Source: JALOTE01 sp031422195 (GTDB lineage Bacteria; Pseudomonadota; Alphaproteobacteria; Rhizobiales; Rhizobiaceae). From it: DNA of 22,153 bases. This document shows positions 6,830 to 13,976 of this stretch, piece by piece. The notes beneath the pieces are model-generated. The model ran no database searches and was not told the DNA's origin. It was given only the letters and a program-made list of their open reading frames with translations. Location: contig JANOPZ010000039.1 in the NCBI GenBank assembly GCA_031422195.1, positions 1-22,153 on the forward strand, written 5' to 3'. The position numbers and the translations under genes were made by a program. Each line of letters begins with the position of its first letter. Position 1 is the stretch's first letter.

Positions 6830-7821
6830 CAGGCACTCCCTCGACGCCGCAGTGCCATATCGAGTGCGACCGCTATTGCAATCAACAGCCCAAGGACAAA
6901 ACCTTGATCTGGCGTGCGCACGCCATTCAGCACCATTACATTGGTCAAAAGCTGAACAAAGAGAAGCCCGATGATGGCGCGAGGCACCGAACCAGCCCCA
7001 CCACTGATCGAAATACCGCCGACCACCACCGCGGTGATTGCGCTGAATTCATAGCCTACGCCAACCAAAGGCCGTGCACTTTGCAGAGTGAGACCTAGAA
7101 GCGCACCTGACATGCCACCACAAAGGCCGGTCAGCACGAAAGCCCCAGCTTTGACCGCGCGCACCGGAATGGCACTTGCTTCTGCGGCAATAGGGTTTCC
7201 CCCGGTTGCCGTGGTCCAGCGACCCCAATAGCTGCGCGATAAGATAAGGTGGCCGACTAAGGCGACAGCGCCAAAGATTACGACAATGACCGGAATGCCG
7301 AAAATGCGCCCCTTAACGAAATCGGCGGTCGCAGGGTTAGTGCCATAGACGATTACGCCGCCTACAACCGATTGCACAATCCCGATGACAATGGTCCCGA
7401 CCCCAAGAGTGGCAATGATCGGGTTAATCCCAACATAGCCGACAAGAATGCCCGAGACGAGACCGCAGAAACCTGCCAGCATTATAGCCAGCACAAAGGC
7501 CGGGACAGTGCCCAGCATTGGCTGCAAGGCCAGCGATAGGATCGCCCCGCACGCGATGGTCGCCGGCACGGAAAGGTCGGCTAGTCCGCCCACAACCAAC
7601 ACAAAAGTCATGCCCACGACTATGATGCCAATGATCGACATGTTTGTCAGGACGTTGAGGAAATTGCCAGAGGTTAGAAACATCGGACTCGAGAAGGCGC
7701 CCACTATCAGAACGCCGAATATAGCAAGGATCAGCCCTCCACGGGTGATGAGAAGCGCCAGCGGCGTTTCGCGTCGGTACCGTTCGGCCACCGGCTGTCT
7801 GGAATCGGTAACGCCGGTCAT
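6829..7821 (-). CDS. Ribose-type ABC transporter permease (RbsC family), first permease
   Basis: Inner-membrane permease, 330 residues, with eight or more hydrophobic segments. Family landmarks are IGIIVVGMTFVLVVGGLADLSV near residues 64-85 (here GLADLSV instead of the common GIDLSVG), VGINPIIATLGVGTIVIG in the middle, and the block AITAVVVGGISISGGAGS near the C-terminal third. The start overlaps the ATPase stop by 4 bp (ATGA), and the stop shares a base with the next permease start, so the three genes are tightly coupled. The second permease differs clearly in sequence, so the channel is probably a heterodimer. The sugar specificity cannot be read. Confidence 0.93.
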   Translation of the reverse strand: MTGVTDSRQPVAERYRRETPLALLITRGGLILAIFGVLIVGAFSSPMFLTSGNFLNVLTNMSIIGIIVVGMTFVLVVGGLADLSVPATIACGAILSLALQPMLGTVPAFVLAIMLAGFCGLVSGILVGYVGINPIIATLGVGTIVIGIVQSVVGGVIVYGTNPATADFVKGRIFGIPVIVVIFGAVALVGHLILSRSYWGRWTTATGGNPIAAEASAIPVRAVKAGAFVLTGLCGGMSGALLGLTLQSARPLVGVGYEFSAITAVVVGGISISGGAGSVPRAIIGLLFVQLLTNVMVLNGVRTPDQGFVLGLLIAIAVALDMALRRRGSA

Positions 7822-9317
7822 GCAGCCTCTTCCCCGGTTGCAAAGGCCATGATGCGCTCTTCGGTCAGTTCTGCGCGGTTGAGGAGCGCCACTCCTTCGC
7901 CGTCGCGCATGACGAGCACGCGGTCGCAGACTCCGATCACTTCAAGCAGTTCCGATGAGATCATAATTACGGCCATGCCTTTGGCCACAAGCTCGCCTAT
8001 GATGCGGTGAATCTCGGCTTTTGCGCCGACATCAACACCACGGGTTGGCTCATCCAATATCAAAACCGACGGTTTGGTCGAAAGCCACTTTGCTATGACG
8101 GCCTTTTGCTGGTTGCCACCCGATAGGAGGCTTACCCGACGTTCCGGATCAGACGGAGAAATACCCAGATCGCGAACATAGCCCTTGGCAAGGGCCGTAT
8201 CCTCGCTGACGCTAATGCGCCCAGCTTGTGAAATGCGGCGCAGGATTGGCAAGCTGATGTTTTCGCGAATGTTCATCGCCGGAACGATGCCCATGGCTTT
8301 TCGGTCTTCAGGCACATAGGCGATGCCTGCCTCGACAGCTTCGGCGGGCGAGCCAATACTCACCGGTTTGCCGTAAATCAGTATGCGGCCTGCAACCGGG
8401 CGATTCAGTCCGAAAATCACGCGTGCAAGTTCAGTGCGACCGGCACCGATAAGGCCCGTCAGCCCGAGGATTTCCCCGCGCCTTACTTCAACGCTGATGT
8501 TGCGAAAGTGTCGGCCATCACTCAAGCCTTCTACTTTTAGAACCGGGACGCCGATGGTGGCAGGAGTCTTGGGAAAGACATTCGTGACCTCGCGCCCGAC
8601 CATGCGGCGGATCATTTCTGCGGCGGTGATGCCAGCGGCCGGGCGGCTGTCGACCATAGCACCGTCTCGCAGCACGGTCACATCATCTGCAATGTCGAGC
8701 ACTTCTTTCAGCCGGTGGCTGATATAAATAATTGCAACGCCACGTGCCTTCATCCGGCGAAGGATAGCAAAAAGTGCAGTGGTTTCGCCTTCGCTGAGGC
8801 TCGAAGTGGGCTCGTCCAAAACGATGATACGAGGCTCTGCAGCATAGGCCTTGGTAATTTCAACCAGCTGCTGCTGGCTGATCGGTAGATCACCTAGCCG
8901 GGCATTGGCATCGATGGATGCACCAAGCTCGGCAAGTAAGTTGGCAGTGTCCGCAACCATCAGTGCTCTATCGACGATGCCCCAGCGTTTTGGCATCCGG
9001 CCAAGAAACACATTTTCTGCCACAGTCAGGTCAGGTGCTAAGTTCAGCTCCTGGTGCACCATGCGAATACCAAGTCGCTGCGCATCAGCTGGACGCATCA
9101 TCCGCACTTCGGTGCCTGCGATTTCCGTCGTGCCGCTGGTGGGCCGGTAGACACCGCTCAGCACCTTCATGAGGGTTGATTTGCCTGCGCCATTTTCTCC
9201 GACGATGGCATGGATACGACCATACTCTACTGTCAGATTGACGTCTGAAAGGGCGGTTACACCGGGAAAGATCTTGGTTATTCCGCGCATGCGCAGGGCG
9301 ATGATTGGTGTAGACAT
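7818..9317 (-). CDS. Ribose-type ABC transporter ATPase with two nucleotide-binding domains (RbsA/MglA family)
   Basis: Cytoplasmic energy-coupling subunit, 499 residues, the usual RbsA/MglA/XylG size. The first domain has Walker A GENGAGKST (about residues 40-48), the signature-like ISQQQLVEITKAYA and Walker B IIVLDEPTSSLS. The second domain has the family's degenerate Walker A (GLIGAGRTE), a full signature LSGGNQQKAVIAKWL and Walker B VLILDEPTRGVDVG. ATG 9317 is chosen because a purine-rich AGGGGGGAG precedes it and the family N-terminus aligns there; the frame stays open to a start at 9365 but without homology. It is the first gene of the operon, divergent from the GntR regulator, with a putative operator 61 bp upstream. 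Confidence 0.94.
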   Translation of the reverse strand: MSTPIIALRMRGITKIFPGVTALSDVNLTVEYGRIHAIVGENGAGKSTLMKVLSGVYRPTSGTTEIAGTEVRMMRPADAQRLGIRMVHQELNLAPDLTVAENVFLGRMPKRWGIVDRALMVADTANLLAELGASIDANARLGDLPISQQQLVEITKAYAAEPRIIVLDEPTSSLSEGETTALFAILRRMKARGVAIIYISHRLKEVLDIADDVTVLRDGAMVDSRPAAGITAAEMIRRMVGREVTNVFPKTPATIGVPVLKVEGLSDGRHFRNISVEVRRGEILGLTGLIGAGRTELARVIFGLNRPVAGRILIYGKPVSIGSPAEAVEAGIAYVPEDRKAMGIVPAMNIRENISLPILRRISQAGRISVSEDTALAKGYVRDLGISPSDPERRVSLLSGGNQQKAVIAKWLSTKPSVLILDEPTRGVDVGAKAEIHRIIGELVAKGMAVIMISSELLEVIGVCDRVLVMRDGEGVALLNRAELTEERIMAFATGEEAA

Positions 9318-9377
9318 ATCTCCCCCCTGCAATTGTTGCACATTTCTGCCCAGCTCGCCCGCCAAGCTTGCTAAATT

Positions 9378-9395
9378 TGTTACACTAATATAACA
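9378..9395 (-). promoter_or_regulatory. Putative GntR-regulator operator, copy 2 (divergent promoter region)
   Basis: The top strand reads TGTTACACTAATATAACA, an inverted repeat TGTTA-N8-TAACA. It lies in the 208-bp gap between the ABC ATPase (start 9317) and the GntR regulator (start 9526), 61 bp from the ATPase start. It matches the site at 12037-12054 in 16 of 18 positions. The TATATT read on the minus strand could also act as a -10 element, so operator and promoter may overlap. Confidence 0.65.
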
Positions 9396-9525
9396 CTGAT
9401 CGCAAGGGTAGTTTCTGTCTCGACAAAATGCTGGATAGCGGTATGGGTGCTCAAGGTTGCAAGACTAAAATATTACTCTTATGGCCGACCGGATATCGCG
9501 CCATTCGGCGCCAGGAGAAAGATCG

Positions 9526-10239
9526 ATGACGCCCGAAGACAATTCGGTAACGGACCGCCTTGGTTTTCTAGATGGCGTGACTTTAAGTCGTCAGCTTCCG
9601 CTGAGCGAGCAGGTCTACAATCTGGTCCGAAAGGCCATTGTGATGGGTCACCTGCCCCCTGGGGCCCCTATCAGCGAGCCCGAGATTGCAGCACGCTTGG
9701 GCATCTCGCGCACGCCGGTGCGCGAGGCGGTCAAGAAAGTTAGCGATGAAGGCCTTGTGGAAGTCTTTGCGCAGCATGGAACTTTCGTGTCTGACATCCG
9801 CCGCGCGCAGGTGGAAGAGGCCTATATTATTCGCATCGCGCTGGAGAGCGAAAGCGTGGAGCGGGCGGCAGGCAATATCAGCCAGCACTATTTGCAGAAC
9901 ATCGAGGACATTCATCATGCGCACGAAACGGCTGTACGGCGAGCCCGCTATGATGAGGCAATTGCTCGGGACGATGACTTGCACCGGGCAATTGCTGAGG
10001 TGAATGGTTTGCATATGCTGTGGAAGGTGGTTGATATCACCAAGGCACAGATGGACCGCTGCCGCCTCTTAAGTTTGCCAGACCCCGGTGCAGGGCTGGA
10101 AACGATTGCCCAGCACCGCGCCATCATTGACGCCCTTGCCGCTGGAAACCCTGACATGGCACGGCAGGCAATGAAGCTGCATTTGGCAACATCTTTGCGC
10201 AATACGCTTCGTTATCTTGACCGGACGGGTTCAACCTAA
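9526..10239 (+). CDS. GntR-family transcriptional regulator with FCD ligand domain
   Basis: DNA-binding regulator of 237 residues. A winged helix-turn-helix covers about residues 26-90, with the GntR hallmark ISEPEIAARLGISRTPVREA and the wing HGTFVS. An all-helical FCD domain follows; Asp149, His153 (DDDLHRAI), His197 (AQHRAI) and His219 (KLHL) are the expected metal or ligand-binding residues. FCD regulators usually respond to organic acids or sugar acids (family knowledge). ATG 9526 is chosen because AGGAG at 9513-9517 lies 8 bp upstream; an in-frame ATG at 9481 has no such site. The gene is divergent from the ribose-type ABC operon and upstream of a UxaA-type dehydratase. The motif in the shared promoter recurs at two more places, so it probably controls this local set, perhaps including itself. 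Confidence 0.93.
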   Translation: MTPEDNSVTDRLGFLDGVTLSRQLPLSEQVYNLVRKAIVMGHLPPGAPISEPEIAARLGISRTPVREAVKKVSDEGLVEVFAQHGTFVSDIRRAQVEEAYIIRIALESESVERAAGNISQHYLQNIEDIHHAHETAVRRARYDEAIARDDDLHRAIAEVNGLHMLWKVVDITKAQMDRCRLLSLPDPGAGLETIAQHRAIIDALAAGNPDMARQAMKLHLATSLRNTLRYLDRTGST

Positions 10240-10281
10240 CTGGCTGGAAGAAAAGGGGGGCACTCCTTCAGGTATTTCACC

Positions 10282-10440
10282 AGCGCAAAGCGACGCGCAG
10301 AGGGTTGAAAGTCACTGCGCTGGGCCTTGATGTGCGGCCTTGGTGTACGGTCTTGGCTGTGATGCACCGCTTGCTGATGCCCGTGCTGCGTTGCAGGCAG
10401 CTTGGGATATTGGCATTTGCTACTATGACCGCGGCCCTTA
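10282..10440 (+). pseudogene. N-terminal remnant of an aldo/keto reductase (frameshifted, truncated)
   Basis: Two pieces of the start of an aldo/keto reductase can be read in neighbouring frames. The first frame gives KATRRGLKVTALGL, the usual first strand of the family. After a frame change near 10330-10345 the next frame gives GLGCDAPLADARAALQAAW and then DIGICYYDRGPY. This matches the stretch ending in AAWDAGIRYFDTAPFYG in D-threo-aldose and pyridoxal dehydrogenases, including the Asp that starts the catalytic tetrad. The rest of the gene is missing: the sequence runs straight into the converging uxaA gene, whose stop is at 10438. Both frameshift and truncation argue against function. Recognition is from memory of the family. 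Confidence 0.65.
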
Positions 10441-11976
10441 CATCGTGGCGCCGATCTGCCAAGGGACAAACTCATTGTCGCCGTAACCGATGATCTCGGA
10501 CTTGGTGCGCTCGCCTGACGCGACGCGCAGGATGTGGCGGAAGATCTCGGCACCCTTGTCGGCAAGGCTGACCCCGTCAAGGATGTCACCGCAATTGAGG
10601 TCCATGTCCTCGATCATATGGTCGTAAATATAGGTGTTTGACGCCAGCTTAATTGAGGGGGTCGGCTTGCAGCCAAAAGCCGATCCGCGCCCGGTGGTGA
10701 AGCACAGAATGTTGGCCCCGCCTGCAACCTGGCCGGTGGCCGAAACCGGATCATAGCCCGGTGTGTCCATAAAGACGAGGCCCCTTTCCGTCACGGGCTC
10801 AGCATAGGCAAAGACGCCGTTCAAATTGGTTGATCCACCCTTTGCCGACGCTCCGAGAGACTTTTCCAAGATCGTCGTTAGCCCCCCCAGCTTGTTGCCG
10901 GGCGAGGGGTTGTTGTTCATCTCCATGTCGTGGCGAGCGGTATATTCCTCCCACCAGCGGATAGTAGCGGCTAGTTTTTCGCCGATCTCAGGGGTCGCGG
11001 CGCGGCGCATCAAAAGGTGTTCGGCTCCATAGATTTCAGGTGTTTCGGACAGGATCGCTGTACCGCCTTGGGCTACCAGCAGATCGACGGCAACGCCAAG
11101 CGCCGGGTTTGCAGTGATGCCCGAATAACCGTCCGACCCGCCGCATTGCAGGGCCAGCATCAGCTCCGAAGCAGGGGCAGTGGAGCGTTCGGCCTTGTTC
11201 ACTTCCGGCAGCATCTCGACAATGGCGCGATAGCCTGCTTCTACGGTTTTGGTCGTACCGCCCACTTCTTGAATCGTTAGGGTTCGAAAAGTGGTGTTTT
11301 CGGTAACACCATAGCTTTGCATCCACCGCGGGATCTGGAATGCCTCGCACCCGAGGCCAACCATCAGAACGCCACCAACATTGGGGTTCATTGCATAACC
11401 CCATTGCGTGCGGCGCAAAATCTCGTAAGCGGCACCTTTGACATCAACTCCGCAACCCGTGCCATGCACCAATGAGATAACGCCGTCTATGTTAGGATAA
11501 CCGGCAAGGACCCCAGACTCTTCGACCCGCCGTGCAATATGGCGGGCGGCGCTCGCCGAGCAATTGACCGAGGTCAAAACGGCGATGTAATTCCGCGTGC
11601 CATATCGGCCATCAACCCTGCGGAACCCTTGGAAGGTTTGGCGCTGGCCATCGGGGACAAAGGCGGTCGGCTGCGCCTCAGTGCCGTAGGCATAGGCGCG
11701 GTCAAAGGTGTGCAGATAAACGTTCTTTTCGTGCACCCAATCCCCTGGCGCTATGTCGGACGTCGCAAAGCCAATGACCTGACCATACTTTACCACTGGG
11801 GCATTGGCAGCAATTGCTTCCACCGCCATCTTGTGACCACGCGGTACACGTTCTTTTGGCACCACGCCATTGACGCGCTGACCGGGAGATAAAGCATCGA
11901 TGGCTACGACGATATTGTCGGCTTGGGTCAGACGTAGCGCCCGTGCATCCTGATCTTTGGTGGATGTGTTCAACAT
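10438..11976 (-). CDS. uxaA: UxaA-family sugar-acid dehydratase (altronate/galactarate type)
   Basis: Full-length UxaA-type protein of 512 residues. A SAF domain is expected at about residues 12-95 (the small UxaA N-terminal part). The large C-terminal domain carries VDGRYGTRNYIAVLTSVNCSA, VHGTGCGVDVKGA, LQCGGSDGYSGITANPALG and GRGSAFGCKPTPSIKLASN. These blocks are typical of altronate and galactarate dehydratases, iron-dependent cytoplasmic enzymes that turn an aldonate or aldarate into a 2-keto-3-deoxy acid. Conserved cysteines in GTGCG, LQCGG and FGCKP are candidate metal ligands. The exact substrate cannot be assigned; several UxaA homologues act on other acids. The start ATG 11976 follows a weak AGGA. 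A copy of the putative GntR operator lies 61 bp upstream, the same spacing as for the ABC operon. Confidence 0.9.
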   Translation of the reverse strand: MLNTSTKDQDARALRLTQADNIVVAIDALSPGQRVNGVVPKERVPRGHKMAVEAIAANAPVVKYGQVIGFATSDIAPGDWVHEKNVYLHTFDRAYAYGTEAQPTAFVPDGQRQTFQGFRRVDGRYGTRNYIAVLTSVNCSASAARHIARRVEESGVLAGYPNIDGVISLVHGTGCGVDVKGAAYEILRRTQWGYAMNPNVGGVLMVGLGCEAFQIPRWMQSYGVTENTTFRTLTIQEVGGTTKTVEAGYRAIVEMLPEVNKAERSTAPASELMLALQCGGSDGYSGITANPALGVAVDLLVAQGGTAILSETPEIYGAEHLLMRRAATPEIGEKLAATIRWWEEYTARHDMEMNNNPSPGNKLGGLTTILEKSLGASAKGGSTNLNGVFAYAEPVTERGLVFMDTPGYDPVSATGQVAGGANILCFTTGRGSAFGCKPTPSIKLASNTYIYDHMIEDMDLNCGDILDGVSLADKGAEIFRHILRVASGERTKSEIIGYGDNEFVPWQIGATM

Positions 11977-12036
11977 TTCGGGGTATTCCTAGTGTGTCGA
12001 GGACAGGCGCCGAGCGACTGCTCCACGCCCTCCTCA

Positions 12037-12054
12037 TGTAATACTAATATAACA
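12037..12054 (-). promoter_or_regulatory. Putative GntR-regulator operator, copy 3
   Basis: The top strand reads TGTAATACTAATATAACA, 61 bp before the uxaA start and in the same orientation as copy 2, with 16 of 18 identical positions. On the minus strand a TTGACT lies close upstream, but its spacing to TATATT is too short for a standard sigma-70 promoter. Confidence 0.65.
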
Positions 12055-12230
12055 AACACAGTCAAGCGGTTTGACCCTAAAGTGTCACCCGATTAAATAC
12101 GGGGGAACTTTTATCCGCCGACACCCGAAGATCTGGCGTAACACTAGGTCCTGACCCAAGGCGCTTCATGCAGCCGTCTGGCCCGGGTTGCGTTACGAAA
12201 TTAGGCACGCAAACATACAGAATTATTCGA

Positions 12231-12275
12231 AATTCCGGAAGGAACCTGAGCTTTTGACGTTTGCCTTCCGGAATT
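12231..12275. repeat. Perfect 12-bp inverted repeat with 21-bp loop
   Basis: AATTCCGGAAGG (12231-12242) is exactly complementary to CCTTCCGGAATT (12264-12275). It lies in the gene-poor stretch, far from any stop codon, and has no T-run. Each arm also contains the smaller palindrome TTCCGGAA. It could be a protein-binding site or a leftover of a mobile element end; neither can be shown. Confidence 0.85.
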
Positions 12276-12490
12276 AGGTCGGCTCCAACCTTGAAGCGGA
12301 TTTGGCCGCAATTGAAATACATGAGTTGATGGCGGGGTAGTAAGCGAATGGCAATCCAACACGAGCTCAATTTGAGACCCGCGCAAACGAGGACTTGTGG
12401 GGTGGATGTGGCTGGGGCAACATGGCCTGCGTCGTCCAAGCGACCCTTGTTAGCCTTTCGAGATGGCCAACGCTCCCCTTTCCGCTACTT

Positions 12491-12532
12491 TAAGACAATC
12501 CCTAAGACGATCCCTAAGACCATCCCTAAGAC
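12491..12532. repeat. 12-bp tandem repeat, about 3.5 copies
   Basis: Units starting at 12491, 12503 and 12515 follow TAAGACNATCCC, and a fourth begins TAAGAC at 12527. Only one base per unit varies. No gene is recognised across it. Confidence 0.92.
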
Positions 12533-12750
12533 TAGGCGGCTCGCAGTAATGGATTTCCCACGGCTTCATTCCATACCTTAGTCTCGTTTTGGGCAGCTTT
12601 GCGCTTAAGTGTTGCCGTTTTCGGTCTGCAGCGCTCATCTGGAAAGCCGCCGTTTCGCTCAGACTGATAAAAGGCTTAAAAGGGTTGATTGCTGGTATTG
12701 ACAGGCGCAGCGTTGCTTATGCACGATTAGGCAATGGCTGATATTAAAAA

Positions 12751-12780
12751 TGACCAGTGCGCTTGACCAGTGCGCTTGAC
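12751..12780. repeat. 13-bp tandem repeat, 2.3 copies
   Basis: TGACCAGTGCGCT occurs at 12751-12763 and again, identically, at 12764-12776, followed by a partial TGAC. It lies in noncoding sequence. Confidence 0.93.
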
Positions 12781-12929
12781 TTGGGTGGTTGGTCTCTGGC
12801 GGTCTAAATGCAACACAATCAATCCCAACGAACAACTCCGATGGGTAGAACAGTTTCAGGGCAAGCGCTCCAACAAGAAGCTTTTTAGCGCAAACCGATT
12901 TTCAGCGAAATAGTTCGCTTGTCATCGTT

Positions 12930-13976
12930 CTATTGCCTGATGACATTGCTTTGTCCAAAGGAAAAAACTGTTTTGTGGGCGTAGTTTTTATCGGGATACA
13001 AAATACTATCAGGAAATGTGCTCTGGTTCGGGCTGTCAGGAAAAAACTGTGTTTCAAGGCAAAGGCCTGCTCTTTGACCATAGTGCCTTCCGCCATGTCC
13101 GGTAACCGGCACATTGAGTTGATGGCCATCATAAAACTGTAAGCCTGGCTTGGTGGTTTGCACCAGCATGCTGATGCCAGATTTATGCGATGTCAAACGT
13201 GCTGCCGGGCGCAACCCATTTGACTGAAGCACAGGCTCAGACAAGACAAAGTTATGATCAAACGCGTGTGGCATTTGCCGAAAAGACCTTGGCTGGCGAA
13301 AATCAAAAACCGTATCTGCAACAGATTTTATCGCTCCGGTTGGAATTTGATCAGGCCCAACGGGCGTGTAATCATCAGCAAATATTTGCAAACTGTGGTT
13401 TGAAATGTCCGGCCCGCCATCCAAATTAAAGTAAGCGTGCTGTGCCAGGTTTACAGGTGTTGCTTGAGTGGAATGGGCGTCGAATTTCACTTCCAATTGG
13501 GTATCAGCGGTGATGGTATAAGTGCAAGATACGACCACCGTTCCGGGAAACCCTTGGTCGCCATTAGCTGAAGTCAGGCAAAGTTTAACATGATCTTTCG
13601 AGAGATCTGCAATTTGCCAGATACGGCGGTCAAAGCCCCCGGAGCCACCATGTAATGTTGTCTTTTCGGCTTCATTACAATCTAAATTAAAGGTTTGGCC
13701 AGCAAGAGAAAACGTGCCGCCAGCAATCCGGTTGGCATAGCGCCCGACAACAGCGCCAAAGTAAGGCGAATGGCCGGGATAGGGATCAAAACGATCAAAC
13801 CCAAGCGTCAAGGGCAGGCGCTCACCGCCTTGAAGCTGCAGACGAAGATCTTGCATTAGAGCCCCCCATGTCAGGATCTTGGCTTGTAGTGCGTCTGGTC
13901 GACCGATTGTCACTTGCTGAACAGGCTGGCCATCAAAATAGCCCACAGTGTCGTGTGTTAGGTTTAGCAACTTCAT
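12930..13976 (-). CDS. galM: Aldose 1-epimerase (galactose mutarotase, GalM family)
   Basis: Cytoplasmic or possibly periplasmic beta-sandwich enzyme that equilibrates sugar anomers; no signal peptide is visible, so cytoplasmic is more likely. The 348 residues match the family. The active-site residues are present: Asn82-Arg83 in GRYANRIAGG, His109 in LHGGSGGFDRR, His180 in NLAQHAYFNLDG, and the catalytic base Glu308 in CLETQFFPDSPNQ. Its ATG overlaps the stop of the second permease by 4 bp, so it is the last gene of the YtfQRT-YjfF-like operon. In that position it would prepare the imported sugar, often released as one anomer, for the next enzyme. It is unrelated in fold to the rhamnose-mutarotase-type protein at 3242. 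Confidence 0.95.
   Translation of the reverse strand: MKLLNLTHDTVGYFDGQPVQQVTIGRPDALQAKILTWGALMQDLRLQLQGGERLPLTLGFDRFDPYPGHSPYFGAVVGRYANRIAGGTFSLAGQTFNLDCNEAEKTTLHGGSGGFDRRIWQIADLSKDHVKLCLTSANGDQGFPGTVVVSCTYTITADTQLEVKFDAHSTQATPVNLAQHAYFNLDGGPDISNHSLQIFADDYTPVGPDQIPTGAIKSVADTVFDFRQPRSFRQMPHAFDHNFVLSEPVLQSNGLRPAARLTSHKSGISMLVQTTKPGLQFYDGHQLNVPVTGHGGRHYGQRAGLCLETQFFPDSPNQSTFPDSILYPDKNYAHKTVFSFGQSNVIRQ

Larger units (their letters stand above)
12061..12929. other. Gene-poor stretch between uxaA and the YtfQRT-like cluster
   Basis: About 870 bp with no frame that has a convincing start, ribosome-binding site or recognised protein. Open frames (for example a minus-strand frame at 12077-12439) show no domain I recognise. 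The stretch holds a 12-bp perfect inverted repeat, a 12-bp tandem repeat and a 13-bp tandem repeat, listed separately. A small hairpin (AGCGAA / TTCGCT, 12904-12919) lies just after the aldose-epimerase stop on the minus strand but lacks a T-run. It may be decayed sequence. Confidence 0.6.

Noticed and set aside
9318..9365. N-terminal extension of the ribose-type ATPase to 9365
   Set aside because: The extra 16 residues lack homology, and a purine-rich ribosome-binding site precedes the ATG at 9317.
9481..9525. Upstream ATG as start of the GntR regulator
   Set aside because: No ribosome-binding site before 9481, while AGGAG sits 8 bp before ATG 9526, and the extra residues have no family counterpart.
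12042..12080. TTGACT and TATATT near the uxaA operator read as a sigma-70 promoter
   Set aside because: Spacing between the two elements is about 8 bp, far from 17; the shared block is better explained as a regulator site, possibly overlapping a -10.
12077..12439. 120-codon open frame on the minus strand in the gene-poor stretch
   Set aside because: No recognisable domain or ribosome-binding site, and it spans the inverted repeat; composition does not look like a protein. Not annotated as a gene.
12491..12532. Short regular repeats that could suggest a CRISPR array
   Set aside because: Units are 12 bp, directly adjacent, with no spacers and no cas genes nearby; this is a simple tandem repeat.
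12751..12929. Mobile-element ends or transposase fragment in the stretch before galM
   Set aside because: No transposase motif, no paired terminal repeats and no target-site duplication could be identified.
13190..13429. Plus-strand open frame inside the aldose-epimerase gene
   Set aside because: The opposite strand carries an intact GalM with all catalytic residues; this frame is a by-product.
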